Below are positions 1 through 11,287 of a stretch of 64,000 nt of DNA, piece by piece; position 1 is the stretch's first letter, and every line of letters begins with the position of its first letter. Under the pieces are notes generated by a model that did not search any database, had not been told where the DNA came from, and saw only the letters and a list, made by a program, of their open reading frames with translations. Where the stretch lies: positions 558,001-622,000 of the forward strand of contig JADFUC010000501.1 in assembly GCA_019722365.1 (NCBI GenBank). The letters are read 5' to 3'. The position numbers and the translations under genes were made by a program. This DNA is from Lithospermum erythrorhizon. Its lineage: Eukaryota > Streptophyta > Magnoliopsida > Boraginales > Boraginaceae.

Positions 1-315
1 TAGAAAACCTAACAGATACTTGGGATGTTATCAATATGTTATCATCTTTTGCTTATTTCTCTAAGAGTTCAGTCTTGTGTTGTCAATTCGCATGTAAAGG
101 ATATATTGTTTTTGTTCCTATTCTTGTCTTTTTATCCTAATTTGGTATACGGGCAATATTTCATTTGGCTCGATCATTATAAGCTTGATGGTAACTAATA
201 AAAATTCAATACTTCAAAACACTTGCTGCTCGGTCATCAAAAATATAGGAAGATTTCATGTAGCTCCTGCATATACTCATTTTGTTGGAGGGATCATGCC
301 TCTGTTGAATTACAG

Positions 316-3300
316 GTAAAGCTGAAGGAATTCTTTTTGAAGATGATGGTGATGGATACGAATACACAAGAAATGGATATCGTTTGACAACATATGGTGC
401 TGAACGTCAATCCTCAGTTGTTAGTGTTAGAGTTTTGAAGACTGAAGGATCCCTGAAGAGGCCAAGGCGCCGCTTACATGTGCAATTATTGCTCGGTGGA
501 TTTGCTAAGGTGTGCAGTGTGCACCATCTTTAGAGTCGTTTTAAAAAGATGACCTGAAAACTTGGATCTTCAATCTTACTTCTTGTTCATTTTTTTATAC
601 TGGAACAGATTGAAGCATGGGGAATTGATGGAGAGACTCTACAGATTCTGATACCTTCTGAGAAGGAAGTTTCAAATTTGGTGTTATTAGGCCAACAAGA
701 ATTTAGGACTCGTATAGGTAATTCCTTGTACTTTAGATTTTATTACTATGGGAATAAGACCAATACTCCTATCTTTTTCAATTGTAGAATCTTCTAGACC
801 TCTACCTGATGAAAATGATGGTGCTGGACACAAAGGAGTAGAACTTTCAAGGACTCCTGTAGACATGCAAAGTGGTGATTGGGCTCTCAAAGTTGTCCCT
901 TGGATTGGTGGTAGAATCATTGCTATGGAACATCTTCCTTCTGGTATTGTTCAGTTACTATTTTGGATCTCTGATACTTTTTTGACCAACTGTTAGGAAC
1001 GTCATTTCCTTCTTCAAAGTCCTAGTTTCTTTTGGTATGTTTTACTTTGTTATGAGGACTCTGTTCAAACATAGAACGTCTCAAACGTCAATAGACCCTT
1101 CTCCATTGGTCTGAGTGAATGCTCGTATATTAATGATACTTGTAGTAATATCCTTATACTCCGTATTCCCTAGAGAAAATGTATGTTTACCAGTCTAAAT
1201 TGTTGATAAGCAACCTATATTGGTTGTGTCTGTATTGTGGGAGTAAAAGCAACCTCTTGAATATCATGTCATTGAAAGAGAATCCCATTTTGGTTATGTA
1301 GAAAATTTGTGGTTTCTAAAGCCTTTAGTTACAGATTTCTTATGATTTACATAAACAGAGAAGCCTTATTCCATGATATACTCCTTAAAACATGTACTAC
1401 TAGTCTACTATATGCTATTTGGTTACAAAGTCAGGGAAGCTTTCATTGCTTTGGATGATGAGGAGCTTCTGTTATCTATCCTATATAAACTTCTTAAAGA
1501 ATATGGTTCCTCTAGTAGCTACTAAATATGGTGCTTTAAACTTGAAAGTTAGCATATATATGGGAAGGATGATTATTTTGGGCTTCTGTGTCCTGTTTTT
1601 CTTCTGACATTCTTTCTTTATCTTACATAGATGCATAATATTATCTCCTACTAAATTGTGGCCTCTTTTACAGGCACTCAGTGGCTTCATAGCAGGGTCG
1701 AAATTAATGGATATGAAGAGTACAGTGGCACAGAATACCGCTCGGCTGGATGTTCAGAAGAGTACTCAGTTATCGAGTAAGTAGAAAGGCTTATATAGAT
1801 TCTTAGTTAGGAGGAGGATATGCTATTTCTTACTTTCTGTATGATAAAAAAGTATGGTTTTGGCTTTATCATCACGGCAGTGCTATATATGGGCTAAGTA
1901 GATCTTCAAGACACGTTACTTTACCTGGTCTCATAGAAGAGGAAGTTTCTTGTCTATTAACTAGTCATGTCTCCTCTTTGTTTAAACCAAGGAAAATATC
2001 GAATTAATTCAAATGTAGTTGATTGAATCTCCTCAATCATCCTTTCACCTCTCAATTTTCCTTTCATTTCATCTTCATAAAGATTTTAATCCCCATCCCA
2101 ATCCAATATTGTGATATTTTAAAATATTGGCATGCTATAGAGTATAGACTCTCAGGTCCCAGGAATGAACATGACATCTTATATGTCCGTTGAAAATTAT
2201 TTGTTCTGTATTCAATGAAATGTTTTTGTCCGACAGGCGGGACCTAGAGCAGGCAGGGGAGGACGAATCTCTTCAGTTAGAAGCTGATATTGGTGGAGGG
2301 TTATTTATGCAGCGTAAGATAACATTCCCAAAGGACAAACCTAAGGTATTCCACATCAACTCTAGCATTGTGGCTCGCAAAGTTGGTGCTGGTTCCGGTG
2401 GATACTCAAGGTCAGCATGATATATTGATATCCATGTCATTTTTAAGAATTAACTGCTCAAAGTTGCAATTAAGAATCTCACGTTAGAGATAATCGAATG
2501 GTCTAGCGGTTGAGCTAGCACCCCTTGATCCATGAGGTCAAGGGTTCGAATCTCATGTAGGGGAAGGGGGGTTGGGAATTATTGTTATCTTAACTATCAA
2601 AAAAAGAATCTCACTTTAAAAAAAAACTCAATTGAGTGCACTATTATGAGATATTTGCATAAGAAAGGATGAACAAGAAATAGGAAATCTTTGCAGTGAA
2701 CATATTTTAGATTCATAAAGTCTGCGATTACAGTCAGATCCCTTTTTTTCAATCAGATCCCTTAGCCTGCTTAATTGGGAGCTTCTTTAGAGGCATTGAG
2801 GAATGTTGTATGTACTGTACGATTGATTAATATACTTATTTTAACCTCTTTCACTTCATCTGCCCGTCCATATTTGTAGGCTTGTATGCTTGCGCGTGCA
2901 TCCAACATTTGACTTGCTGCACCCTACAGAATCATTTGTATCCTTTACCTCTACTAATGGATCCACTCATGAAGTTTGGCCAGACTCGGCAGAACAGATC
3001 TTTGAAGGGGATCTTCTCCCAAATGGTGAATACTTTTGCCTGCTCATTTTCTTTTGTTTAATGCAAACATAAAATGTCATGTTTATTGGGTAGTGATTTG
3101 ACCTCCACTTTTAATTAAAAATATGACTCCCTGAACTGTCATTTCGTCAAGTTTGATAAGTAACATTAAAAGCAATTGGTGAGAATGGCTTCTTGTTAGA
3201 AATTTATATTTCTACTCCGTATGTATCTAGATAGTGCACAATAATATAATGTTGGTCTTCCTGTAAGTTTCACTCAGTTGATAACAAGGGGCGACAATGT

Positions 3301-3739
3301 AGACTCCACCAAACGTGGAAGTGTAGATAACAATAATGTGAAGTAAAAATCACTACCCTTATTCATAGAATCGGGTGTAGAATTTTAGGTGCAAAGCAAA
3401 GTCAATGCATGATTTAACAGATGTTCTTAGTGAATGATATTCTGATTTGAATCAACCATACAAGAATACATGCATTCTGTTGCTACCTTATATTGCGATA
3501 TTCTGTTTATGCTACTCATTAATGCGACTCTCTTAAACTGCTATGCAGGTGAATGGATGCTTGTAGATAAATCTCTTGGTTTGGCTCTAATCAACCGGTT
3601 TACCGTTCAACAAGTATACAAGTGCCTTGTGTATTGGGGAACAGGTACAGTTAATTTAGAGCTCTGGTCTGAGCAAAGGCCTGTCTCAAATGAATCACCT
3701 CTCAAGATTGCTCATGAATATGAGGTTAAAAAGATATAG
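316..3739 (+). CDS. HGL1: Heteroglycan glucosidase (GH31 family), C-terminal part of a gene running in from the left
   Basis: Seven exons read through as one frame: 316-509, 609-717, 788-943, 1674-1776, 2237-2410, 2880-3025 and 3549-3739 (TAG). All introns are GT-AG, and bases 1-315 look like the preceding intron. The 356 residues begin GKAEGILFEDDGDGYEY, which is the region after the catalytic barrel in plant GH31 alpha-glucosidase-like proteins, and continue through WLHSRVEINGYEEYSG and GEWMLVDKSLGLALINRF to the end HEYEVKKI. This matches, from memory, the long C-terminal extension of Arabidopsis heteroglycan glucosidase 1 (At3g23640), a protein of about 990 residues. That family acts on cytosolic heteroglycans and N-glycan-like substrates in starch-derived carbon turnover. 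The catalytic domain lies outside the window, so activity cannot be judged here. Reading frame and splice sites are intact. Assignment to GH31 is firm; the exact orthologue is inferred. Confidence 0.85.
2483..2603 (+). mobile_element. tRNA-derived SINE in an HGL1 intron
   Basis: A box-A-like stretch (TGGTCTAGCGGTTGAGC, about 2509-2525) is followed some 20 bases later by a box-B-like GGTTCGAATCTC (about 2545-2556), then a G-rich body and an A-rich tail. The 11-bp direct repeat AAGAATCTCAC flanks it (2472-2482 and 2604-2614), as expected of a target-site duplication. The promoter boxes resemble a tRNA gene, but the rest cannot fold as one. It lies in sense orientation between exons 2237-2410 and 2880-3025. 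Confidence 0.8.
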
Positions 3740-4366
3740 TGATCAGCCCTTTGTACTGTTTTCTTCTGTTCTGTAAATTGAAATATTAGTATAACAGATG
3801 TATTATGTATAGTAGAAGTTTTAGTAGCAACTTCCTGTTATAATAACACCATAGAGGCTGAGATATGTTGGCACACTTTTATTAATCTTTGAGAAGAATT
3901 GTTGTCTTACTGTTTTTAACATGACGTGGTAGGAAGTTGTCAACACTTTAATAATTAAAAAAGAAAATATTGCTACTAATAATTTTAGAAAGATAATACT
4001 CCTTAATGATATGATAATAATAATTGATATGTTTTTTTTTATAGTTAATTTCATTGTGTAAAATAAATAGTTTATACATATTACAAATAAACCTATATGA
4101 TTGACAGATATTCCAACAAATGGAGCTTGACAAAAACATATATAATATCTAGAAACTAGAAACTTAAACTGAAGACAAGTAGATACAACATTCGAAATTT
4201 GGGAAAAATCTTTTGTGAAAGTTGTAAGCCTCTAATGGATCGAAAAAACTCGAACAACACTCACAACAATAAATACTAATTCGTAGTTAAAATCACCTTG
4301 CTTTTCCTGTAAAATATAAAGAAGAAACAAAATATGAACAAAAATGACAAATGGAAGTAGAATTTT

Positions 4367-4528
4367 GACATGAACAGAAGAGAAACTCAAGGTTCTCTTG
4401 GTCATTATCAATGGAAGTTTTTTCAATATCGATCATAGATCGACAATAGAAAGTATTAAGTGACTTAATAAATGTAAAAGTTTGACATGAACAGAAGAGA
4501 AGCTCAAGGCTCTCTTAGTCAATGTCAG
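4367..4528. repeat. Two-copy direct repeat, about 115 bp period
   Basis: A stretch of about 45 bases beginning TTTGACATGAACAGAAGAGA occurs near 4367 and again near 4482 with a few substitutions (both contain CTCAAGG followed by TCTCTT). It lies in the AT-rich interval between HGL1 and the GDSL-like gene, where no coding region was found. Possibly an internal repeat of an old retroelement. Confidence 0.6.
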
Positions 4529-4919
4529 ATGTGAAGATTTTTTTAACATTGATATGAAATTGACTATGTAGACTAACAAGGAGAAGATCCATCAAAAATT
4601 TTATTCCTAAATTATATGAACTAGAGATGCATAAGTGATTACAATATGAAATAATATTTGAAGTAGTATTAAAAAAACAAAAATGGTTACCAAATTTATT
4701 AAGACTCTCTAGATTGGCTTTGTTCTTGGAATTAAGTGAGCATCTTGTACTAGCTATATCTTTTTAGAAGGTATTACAAAGATCATCACCTTTCTCAAAA
4801 CCCCTTCCATTGCCGTTGTGTCCTAGAACGCCATTCTAATTTCTAACCCTGGATCAAAAGAAAAATCTCCATCAAGAGCACCCATTCACTAAGTTTTAAC
4901 GCGCAACGTGATACGTGAT

Positions 4920-5090
4920 TACAATATGCATTGTACTTTTTTTTTCTTTACTGAGTTTTTTCCCACTGGATTTTTCTTGGTAAGGTTCTTAATGAGATAA
5001 TTACTTTAAGTATATCTAAAGAGAATATCATATTTTGTCTCACTAGGTTTTTTGTCCTACACGATTTTTCCTAGTGACTATTTAACCAAA
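4920..5090 (+). mobile_element. Possible Copia-type retrotransposon remnant
   Basis: The run TTTTTCCCACTGGATTTTTC, then TTGGTAAGGTTCTTAATGAG, then CTCACTAGGTTTTTTGTCCT resembles the sequence commonly found between the end of pol and the 3' LTR of plant Copia elements. No polyprotein reading frame or LTR pair is recognisable, so this is at most a fragment. The rest of 3740-6240 shows no gene, only AT-rich sequence. Confidence 0.35.
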
Positions 5091-6245
5091 GTTGGTTAAA
5101 CGATAAACTACGCAGAAATCTTAAAATGCAAGAAGAAAGTCGTGAATGCATTTGATTGAGGAATATGATCTAGCAGATCCATATTACTTATGATTTATCA
5201 TATGAAAGTTGGTCCCCGATTTCCATCTTTTTATGATAATAATTTGCATACGATTACATCAGCTTAAAAGACCTACATGTCAAATGACGAATATATATTT
5301 CCAGATTTTTCCCTATCCATGATCTTCAAAGCGAATAAATAAATCGATTTTCAACAAATCGATTCAGGATAATCTTACGTATATTCACTAAATCACTTCC
5401 CTACCTCAACATTCGAAAAGCCTATCCAAGTATGTGACCACGCCGACTAAACGACGTCAAACGACGCAATGTATTATGAAAGTTAATAATGGTTGTACTT
5501 TTTTGCTTAATCAAGCTATTCAAATTGATTTTCCCCGAGCAGCGCTTTTAATGGTACAACATTATGTCAGATATTAAGAATAATTATTTTTTCCTTCATC
5601 GAATTTTTATCCTTACGCGGCTTTTTTCAAGAAGATTTTTTAACGGCATATTATTTTTGTTGACATTGCACATCCAAGGTGAGCGTTATGGAAATAATAT
5701 ATATTTATTGATGCTCTCATTAACTAAGCTGCCTTATTTACCAAAAAATGGAACAACTTCGACGAGTAAACAACTATGCTAATTTATTTACCAAAGCTGT
5801 TTAGTTAATTTTATTATTGTATCTTGAAAGCCTATAAATACAACCTATCAGATTGTGATTCTATTATTTAACATAAAGAATAAAAGTATATTATCTTCCT
5901 TTATTTATTATTCTATCTGCTTATTTGCATTGCTTTTTAAGTATAAAATATTCTTAGTTATATATTCATAATGTACTCAATTTGTATTAAAAAGGAACGT
6001 AAAAGTGAATTATAATTGATATTTTTATTGATAAGGTAAGTGAGAAATAAATATGGTAACTTTCATGTATGTTTTCTACTAGTACTAGGACTCAAAGATA
6101 ATCTTAGTTTCTAGAACCATCTGGATCTCTAATATGGTAACTAGTAGATATTACGGTAACTTAAAAACAAATAATTTCATGCTAATAATATTCACAATTG
6201 AGTCGGTTAATGAATCCTACTGTTAGTATGATTTCATTCCCTAAT

Positions 6246-6254
6246 TATAAATAT
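6246..6254 (+). promoter_or_regulatory. TATA box of the GDSL-like gene
   Basis: TATAAATAT lies about 70 bp upstream of the ATG at 6317, followed by a CT-rich leader. The distance allows a short 5' UTR. It suggests that the gene has, or recently had, its own promoter. Confidence 0.55.
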
Positions 6255-6316
6255 CGCACCCTCTCTTGTTATTTTCTATACAAATTATTCTCTACATTCA
6301 TTAGATTCTCATAATC

Positions 6317-7081
6317 ATGGCTTTCTCATCTCTTAAATCTTGTTCTCTTTTGTTCTTCATTGCTTTGATTTTATCATCTTTTTTCATGGTTGCTTCTTCT
6401 TCTCCAACACCACCATATTCAGGAGAAGAAGATGCATGCAACTTTGATTATGTGTTTAGTTTTGGTGTTGGCAAAACCTCTGTTTCTTCAGATGGTCTCG
6501 TGTTGCCTCATGTTGATGCAACATCTTCTGAACACATCCAAGGAGCTTCTTTCTCTACTCCTCAAACATTCATCATGAACCAAGATTTCTATCTGCAACA
6601 TGGTCTTCCACCACATCAAGAAATAGGTTCCTCATCTCTTGATTCACAGATTGATCAATTTCTTGATTTCTTGGGTGGCTCATCTGTGGAGAACACCCTG
6701 GTCATCATCAACCATCCTGGATTAATGGATTATGAGCATGCCTTGAATGTGAGGTCAGAAACAATCGTGTTGGATCTTGTTCCGGAAATCGTTACAGAAA
6801 TCAAGAAGTCTCTGCGAAGACTGATCGATGCTGGGGCCTCCAACGTTGCTGTGTCTGGATTGAAGCCTGAGTCCTTATCCGGATTGGAGTTATTGGCGGA
6901 ATTGCATCGTGATCAGCTATACCAAGCAGTGGTTGAGCTTCGAACGCAGTTCCCGGAGGCTCATATTTCACATCTCGACTACATCAGGACAATGCCAAAG
7001 GGGAAACACCACCTCTTTACCAGTCTTCAACTTCCTCCAGCTTGCCAGCCTTTTCTTGAGCGCAAAGGGCATCTTCTTTGA
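6317..7081 (+). CDS. GDSL esterase/lipase-like protein lacking the catalytic motifs; probable secreted pseudoenzyme
   Basis: One uninterrupted frame of 254 residues. Residues 1-28 form a signal peptide (hydrophobic core SLLFFIALILSSFFMVASS). The mature part then follows plant GDSL lipases of the sinapine/acetylajmalan-esterase type: CNFDYVFSFG where they have the first block, HIQGASFSTPQTFIMNQDFY for the GANFA...DFF region, SLDSQIDQFLDFL, then LVPEIVTEIKKSLRRLIDAGASNVAVSGL and the QFPEAHISHLDYI block. The catalytic motifs are missing. GDSxxD has become GVGKTSVSSDG, the GxND region reads HPGLMDYEH, and the protein stops before the block carrying the catalytic Asp and His. Family members usually have about 360-380 residues and several introns; this one is short and intronless. 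A TATA box and an intact frame argue against a simple dead copy. Its function is unknown; it may bind a ligand or partner rather than hydrolyse esters. Confidence 0.75.
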   Translation: MAFSSLKSCSLLFFIALILSSFFMVASSSPTPPYSGEEDACNFDYVFSFGVGKTSVSSDGLVLPHVDATSSEHIQGASFSTPQTFIMNQDFYLQHGLPPHQEIGSSSLDSQIDQFLDFLGGSSVENTLVIINHPGLMDYEHALNVRSETIVLDLVPEIVTEIKKSLRRLIDAGASNVAVSGLKPESLSGLELLAELHRDQLYQAVVELRTQFPEAHISHLDYIRTMPKGKHHLFTSLQLPPACQPFLERKGHLL

Positions 7082-7124
7082 CTAGTGTAGGATGGTTGGG
7101 AGTTTATGTATTGTTAATTGAACT

Positions 7125-7195
7125 ACGGAGATCTTGATTCCTACCGGGGAGATACGTAGGCAGCCTACAAAAGTCATCGTGGGTGCGGTCTAAAC
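7125..7195 (+). repeat. LTR-like motif in the presumed 3' UTR of the GDSL-like gene
   Basis: GGGGAGATACGTAGGCAGCC followed by GTGGGTGCGGTC resembles a block seen in LTRs of several plant retrotransposons (GGGATACGTAGGCAACC ... GGGTTCGGTC), as I remember them. It starts about 45 bases after the stop codon and is followed by a T-rich stretch that could hold the poly(A) site. The function is inferred. Confidence 0.4.
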
Positions 7196-7593
7196 ATTGT
7201 AAAACTTTTCTTTTCTTTTGTATATATGAATATTTTCTTTTATTGCCATGCAATAATCTTGTTTTTTGTTTCAAGTAATACATGGAAAGAACAGTGGAAT
7301 AAATAACAATAATGAATATATCATAAAGTGAAGTGTGTTCTTGTTGTTCTAGATAGCTTGTAAAGTTTCACAGATAATGATAAAACTCATCAACATATTA
7401 GGATCTCAATATCAAAACTAATTTTCTATAAGCTGTAGCTTTTCAAGCTTTGTTCACTCTTCGAAAATCCAATGCATAATAACATATAATAACAGATCAA
7501 ACTCAAGATCTTGAATTAAGTAACACTTATTAGATGAAAAACTATAGTTGACAATTGTTTATCTTGAACTTCATAGCTGTCGTCTGATGAAGA

Positions 7594-8574
7594 TTAAGCA
7601 CCAGCTTCTTCCATCAATTGCTTCACCTTGGTGATGTAGTCGCCCATCGCTTCCTCCTGGGATTTTCCTGCCACATCAGAGAAATATGTCAAGAACCTAT
7701 GCAAACATACATTGCTTCCAAGTACTTTGCATCATTATGCTACCACACAAATCGAATGAATTCATTACCTTCGACAGCCTTCCAAGCATCCCACTTCGCC
7801 TTGTCTGTCATGTTGAACATTCCAGGGCGGCCTGACAATCGCAAGACGAACAAAGATGCAGATCATGGACAATTTCAACAAAACAAAATGCTGAAAATCG
7901 CTCAGCTTATTACTTACTGGTGTTCACATTTCCAACTGTGGCCTGCTTGTAAAGACCATAAAGGATGAGCTTGTTTTCATTGCTAGTGCTATCTGGCAAC
8001 GTCTTTGCTTTCTCAGCATACTGCTCAAAGTCTTCCTGCAACAATTGAGTGATAACTTCCAATAAGTTTTCAACATATAAACCATTATAAATCAAATTAA
8101 GAAATATGTTGTGCTTGATCAAGATACAAATGAATTAATCGTCTAATAAAGACAAATTGCAGATTTTCAAACATACCAACATCAAATCAGGAATATACTA
8201 TGACCCTCAGATCATAACAATAGATATAAACAACGGCGTTGTCAAAAGTGGTGGATCTTGAATTAATAACAATACCACAAACATAATTAAGCAAAATGTG
8301 ATTCATCTCTTATTTTCAAATATACCAACGTCGAATCATGATTATACGATCACCCTTCGTTCATAACAATAGATATAAATAAAGAAGTTATCAATAGAGA
8401 ATCTTGAACCAATATCAATGACTCAAATGTGCACATGTAAACGAAGGTCATGTAACAATCAGTAGATAAGAGATCCATAATATAAATCAAGATTGCCATA
8501 TACGGATCCAATATTTAATCTTCAGAGATCATATAAACGACACAAAATGCAATTACGAATACCTTCAAACCCAT
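7594..8574 (-). CDS. ACBP6: Small cytosolic acyl-CoA-binding protein (ACBP6 type)
   Basis: Four exons on the minus strand: 8563-8574 (only M-G-L-K), 7918-8035, 7769-7831 and 7594-7667, all with GT-AG introns, giving 88 residues. The protein reads MGLKEDFEQYAEKAKTLPDS, then the conserved NKLILYGLYKQATVGNVNTS, RPGMFNMTDKAKWDAWKAVEGKS, EEAMGDYITKVKQLMEEAGA. This is the complete four-helix ACB domain with the acyl-CoA-contacting YGLYKQATVG and the KAKWDAWK helix. Plant class I ACBPs are about 90 residues, so nothing is missing. The family binds long-chain acyl-CoA and phospholipids in the cytosol and moves them between plastid and ER. A four-codon first exon followed by a long intron of about 530 bp is the usual layout. 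It converges with the GDSL-like gene, the two stop codons being about 510 bp apart. Confidence 0.93.
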
Positions 8575-9116
8575 ATTTTTTGGTACGTTAAGATGATGAA
8601 TGCAAGAAAAATAGAAGAGGTATGTATACTGCCTGATATAACTAAGAATGTGACTCTTTTATGCTATGTTATGTATGTACTATGTAACACATTGTAACTA
8701 TCGGAAACAATCTTTCTATGAAGCTATTGTGTCGTATCGTGCTTAACATAGTCGCTTCAACTACGCCACACCGATAACTTATATTTTAAAAACTCGCTTT
8801 TTATTTTCTACATGGGCTACAACATCGCACTAATTCGAGGTCACATGTCTATGGACCACGGACTAGGACATTGGACTTCCTTGGGCAGGCTACAATAGCA
8901 CTCATACTCTCGTCGAGCTCAAATTTTAATTTGTCCCATACTCCCATGAATCATGATAAATGGATAACAATGTGACAAAAAAAATGTAAATTTACAATTG
9001 ATTTAAATCCCATTTGTCAAAAAAGAAAAAAGAGGTGAGAAAGTAAAATAAGCAGTCAACACTCGTGCAATCGTGCTTCTAAATCTTGATTATCTAAACC
9101 CACTAGTAAAGTAGTA

Positions 9117-9373
9117 CTCCCTCCATCACTAAAAAAATGTTAAATTTGATTTTTCATGATCAAAGATTAATAAATTTTACAATTTTAATTGACATTCAAA
9201 ATTTTGATTTGAATCAAAATTATCGAGTTACCAATAAAATATATTCAAAATAATTTATATTGATATATTTTTTTCAAACAAATATATACCATATTAAAAG
9301 TTATTTGAATTCAAAATTAAAAAATTTATTTATTAAATTTAAAATGTGATAATTTTTAGGATAGAGGGAATAG
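9117..9373. mobile_element. Stowaway-type MITE
   Basis: Begins CTCCCTCCATCACTAAAAAA and ends AGGATAGAGGGAATAG, giving imperfect terminal inverted repeats of the CTCCCTCC type, with TA on both sides (9115-9116, 9374-9375). It is AT-rich and non-coding, lies upstream of the ACBP gene and abuts a second MITE. Confidence 0.65.
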
Positions 9374-9385
9374 TATTTAATAGTA

Positions 9386-9619
9386 CTACCTCCATTTCAA
9401 ATTAATTGATTATCACTTTTACATGACAACTTTAATCAATAATTACTTTTTATATACATTATGAAAAAATTACAAAAAATAATAATATTATAAAAATATT
9501 TTTAAAAACAAATTCAATGATATCAATTTTATATTTTTGAATTAGAATAATAAAAAGAATTATAATCAAATTTTAAATATACAATCCTAAATGCCAATTA
9601 ATTCGAATGAAAGAATGAA
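9386..9619. mobile_element. Second Stowaway-like MITE
   Basis: The left end CTACCTCCATTTCAAATTAA matches the reverse complement of the right end, which reads TTCATTCTTTCATTCGAATT. TA lies on both sides (9384-9385 and 9620-9621). Non-coding, about 234 bp. Confidence 0.6.
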
Positions 9620-9805
9620 TATAAATTTCACGTGTACTTATTCCACATTTCTTTATGATGATGTATAACCATCATTCTAGCTGTTAGTAGATCTTCAGAC
9701 AACAAAAGATAGTTCTCTTTTCAACTTGTACTTTCCTATCACAAGTCATATATTGTAGGCTGAATTTAGAGTTTGGATCATCCGTCATTGTGATGGTGTT
9801 TGTTA

Positions 9806-10061
9806 CAGTGGGCGGAGTTAGGATTTAATGTGAGAGGGGGTCAAAAAAAAATTATTATTATTAAAAAATTAAATGTATAAATTTATAATTTTATAAATAT
9901 AAATTAATATTTCTTGATATTTTATATATGTGTCATATTTTATTTAAATCTAAGGTGGATCAAAACATAAAAATTTATCATATTATCAAAAAAAATTAAA
10001 AACTGTCAATTTTTAAAATATTAGGGGGGCCACCCTTGGCCATATGGGTGCCCGCCTGCTG
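9806..10061. mobile_element. Possible hAT-like MITE
   Basis: Starts CAGTGGGCGGAGTTAGGATT and ends TGGGTGCCCGCCTGCTG, giving short imperfect CAG...CTG inverted ends around an AT-rich core. The flanking octamers are only partly alike, so the duplication signal is weak. The layout, GC-rich ends around an A/T-rich body, is common in plant hAT MITEs. Confidence 0.45.
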
Positions 10062-11156
10062 CATTATTGTACATGCTCAGCTTTTAATTTAAAATTAATT
10101 TATAAACAAAAACAAAGACAACATCAAGCCAATATTAATAAAAATATAATGTTGTCACTTAAATCAACATCGAATCTAAGCCGTCAAATTTGAAGGGAAA
10201 AAATGGGGAAAGGCACTATTTTTGGAACATGCGCATGCAATTGGACATGATTGAATGCGTGTTTGTGCTAGTCCCCATCTCTTTATCATTCTTTTATTTT
10301 CACTCAATTCATCACCGCACTACATAATTCATTCCAGGCCATGCTTCAGTGCTATGTAAATCATTTTCACTGTTTTTAAATCAACATAAAGTAGGAGAAA
10401 GAGAAGGATAACATTTATGACTATTCATAATGTAGGGCCAACACCAATTTGGGTGTACAATTTATAAATACGAGTAGTGGTGTTAATTAGTCAAGTTAAA
10501 AGCAACAATCTGGTTATTCGATAAAATGTATATTTTATCGAGCCGCTTATTTGTGGTGACGTTAAAGACGTGATTGACCCTCAAACTGATTGTCAAGTCG
10601 AATATTTTTAGTCGCGTATTAGACCTCATAGAATCACCCGTCACAAATTTTCGTCTCAATAGAGAATTAGTTATGTTTTTAATTTAAAATTAAAATTAAT
10701 TATATTTTTAAAATTATATACGCGATCTATTCTTATTAAGGCCACTAATCGAGAGACTCATTGATATCCTCCTGATTGGTATTAGACGAGTCGTGTTACA
10801 TGGTCCTTCACAACACTAAATACTTAATTATACGAAATGATCATAAGGAAGATATCAAGAATATTCAAAGATGCATCTTTTATCAAACGAATTAATCAAT
10901 AAGATATTTTCACCTTTTGAGAATATTAAGATAAACAAATTACTAAACAATCAATAACATTGTTAAAGAAGTGATCATGTCAACTGAAGGCATCCTTTTT
11001 CTGGACATTCACAGAATATATACAAGTGAAACTCCCCATGTTTTCTCCCCCCTCATTCTCTCTAACCACAATTCCACCAACAATATTATCATACCTCTGC
11101 AACATCAAACTTTCTTTACTCTTCTTTTCATATTATCAATTTGTTAGAGAACAATA

Positions 11157-11287
11157 ATGGTTCTTCCACCCACATCCAGCCTTGAATTCATCCAAAATGC
11201 AAATCCAGCAACAAACAATGTTGCCAAATCACCAGCAGCAGTTAAGGATGTTTCTTTAAAGAATCCTCCAAATGTCGAAAATAGTGA
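11157..11287 (+). CDS. Possible orphan first exon of an unrecognised gene
   Basis: An ATG after a CT-rich leader opens a frame reading MVLPPTSSLEFIQNANPATN, then VAKSPAAVKDVSLKNPPNVE, up to a plausible donor (GAG|GTAGTT). Beyond the donor the sequence becomes AT-rich and I find no convincing second exon in the next 4 kb. The base composition is more gene-like than its surroundings. It could be a decapitated gene, a small gene with very short exons, or chance. No family is recognised. Confidence 0.25.

Noticed and set aside
2497..2575. A tRNA gene (boxes A and B present)
   Set aside because: The stretch has no acceptor stem or CCA-compatible end, carries an A-rich tail and is flanked by an exact 11-bp duplication, so it is a SINE.
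7618..7968. Plus-strand frame of 116 codons
   Set aside because: It is the antisense of the acyl-CoA-binding protein exons and intron; only the minus strand has conserved sequence and proper splice sites.
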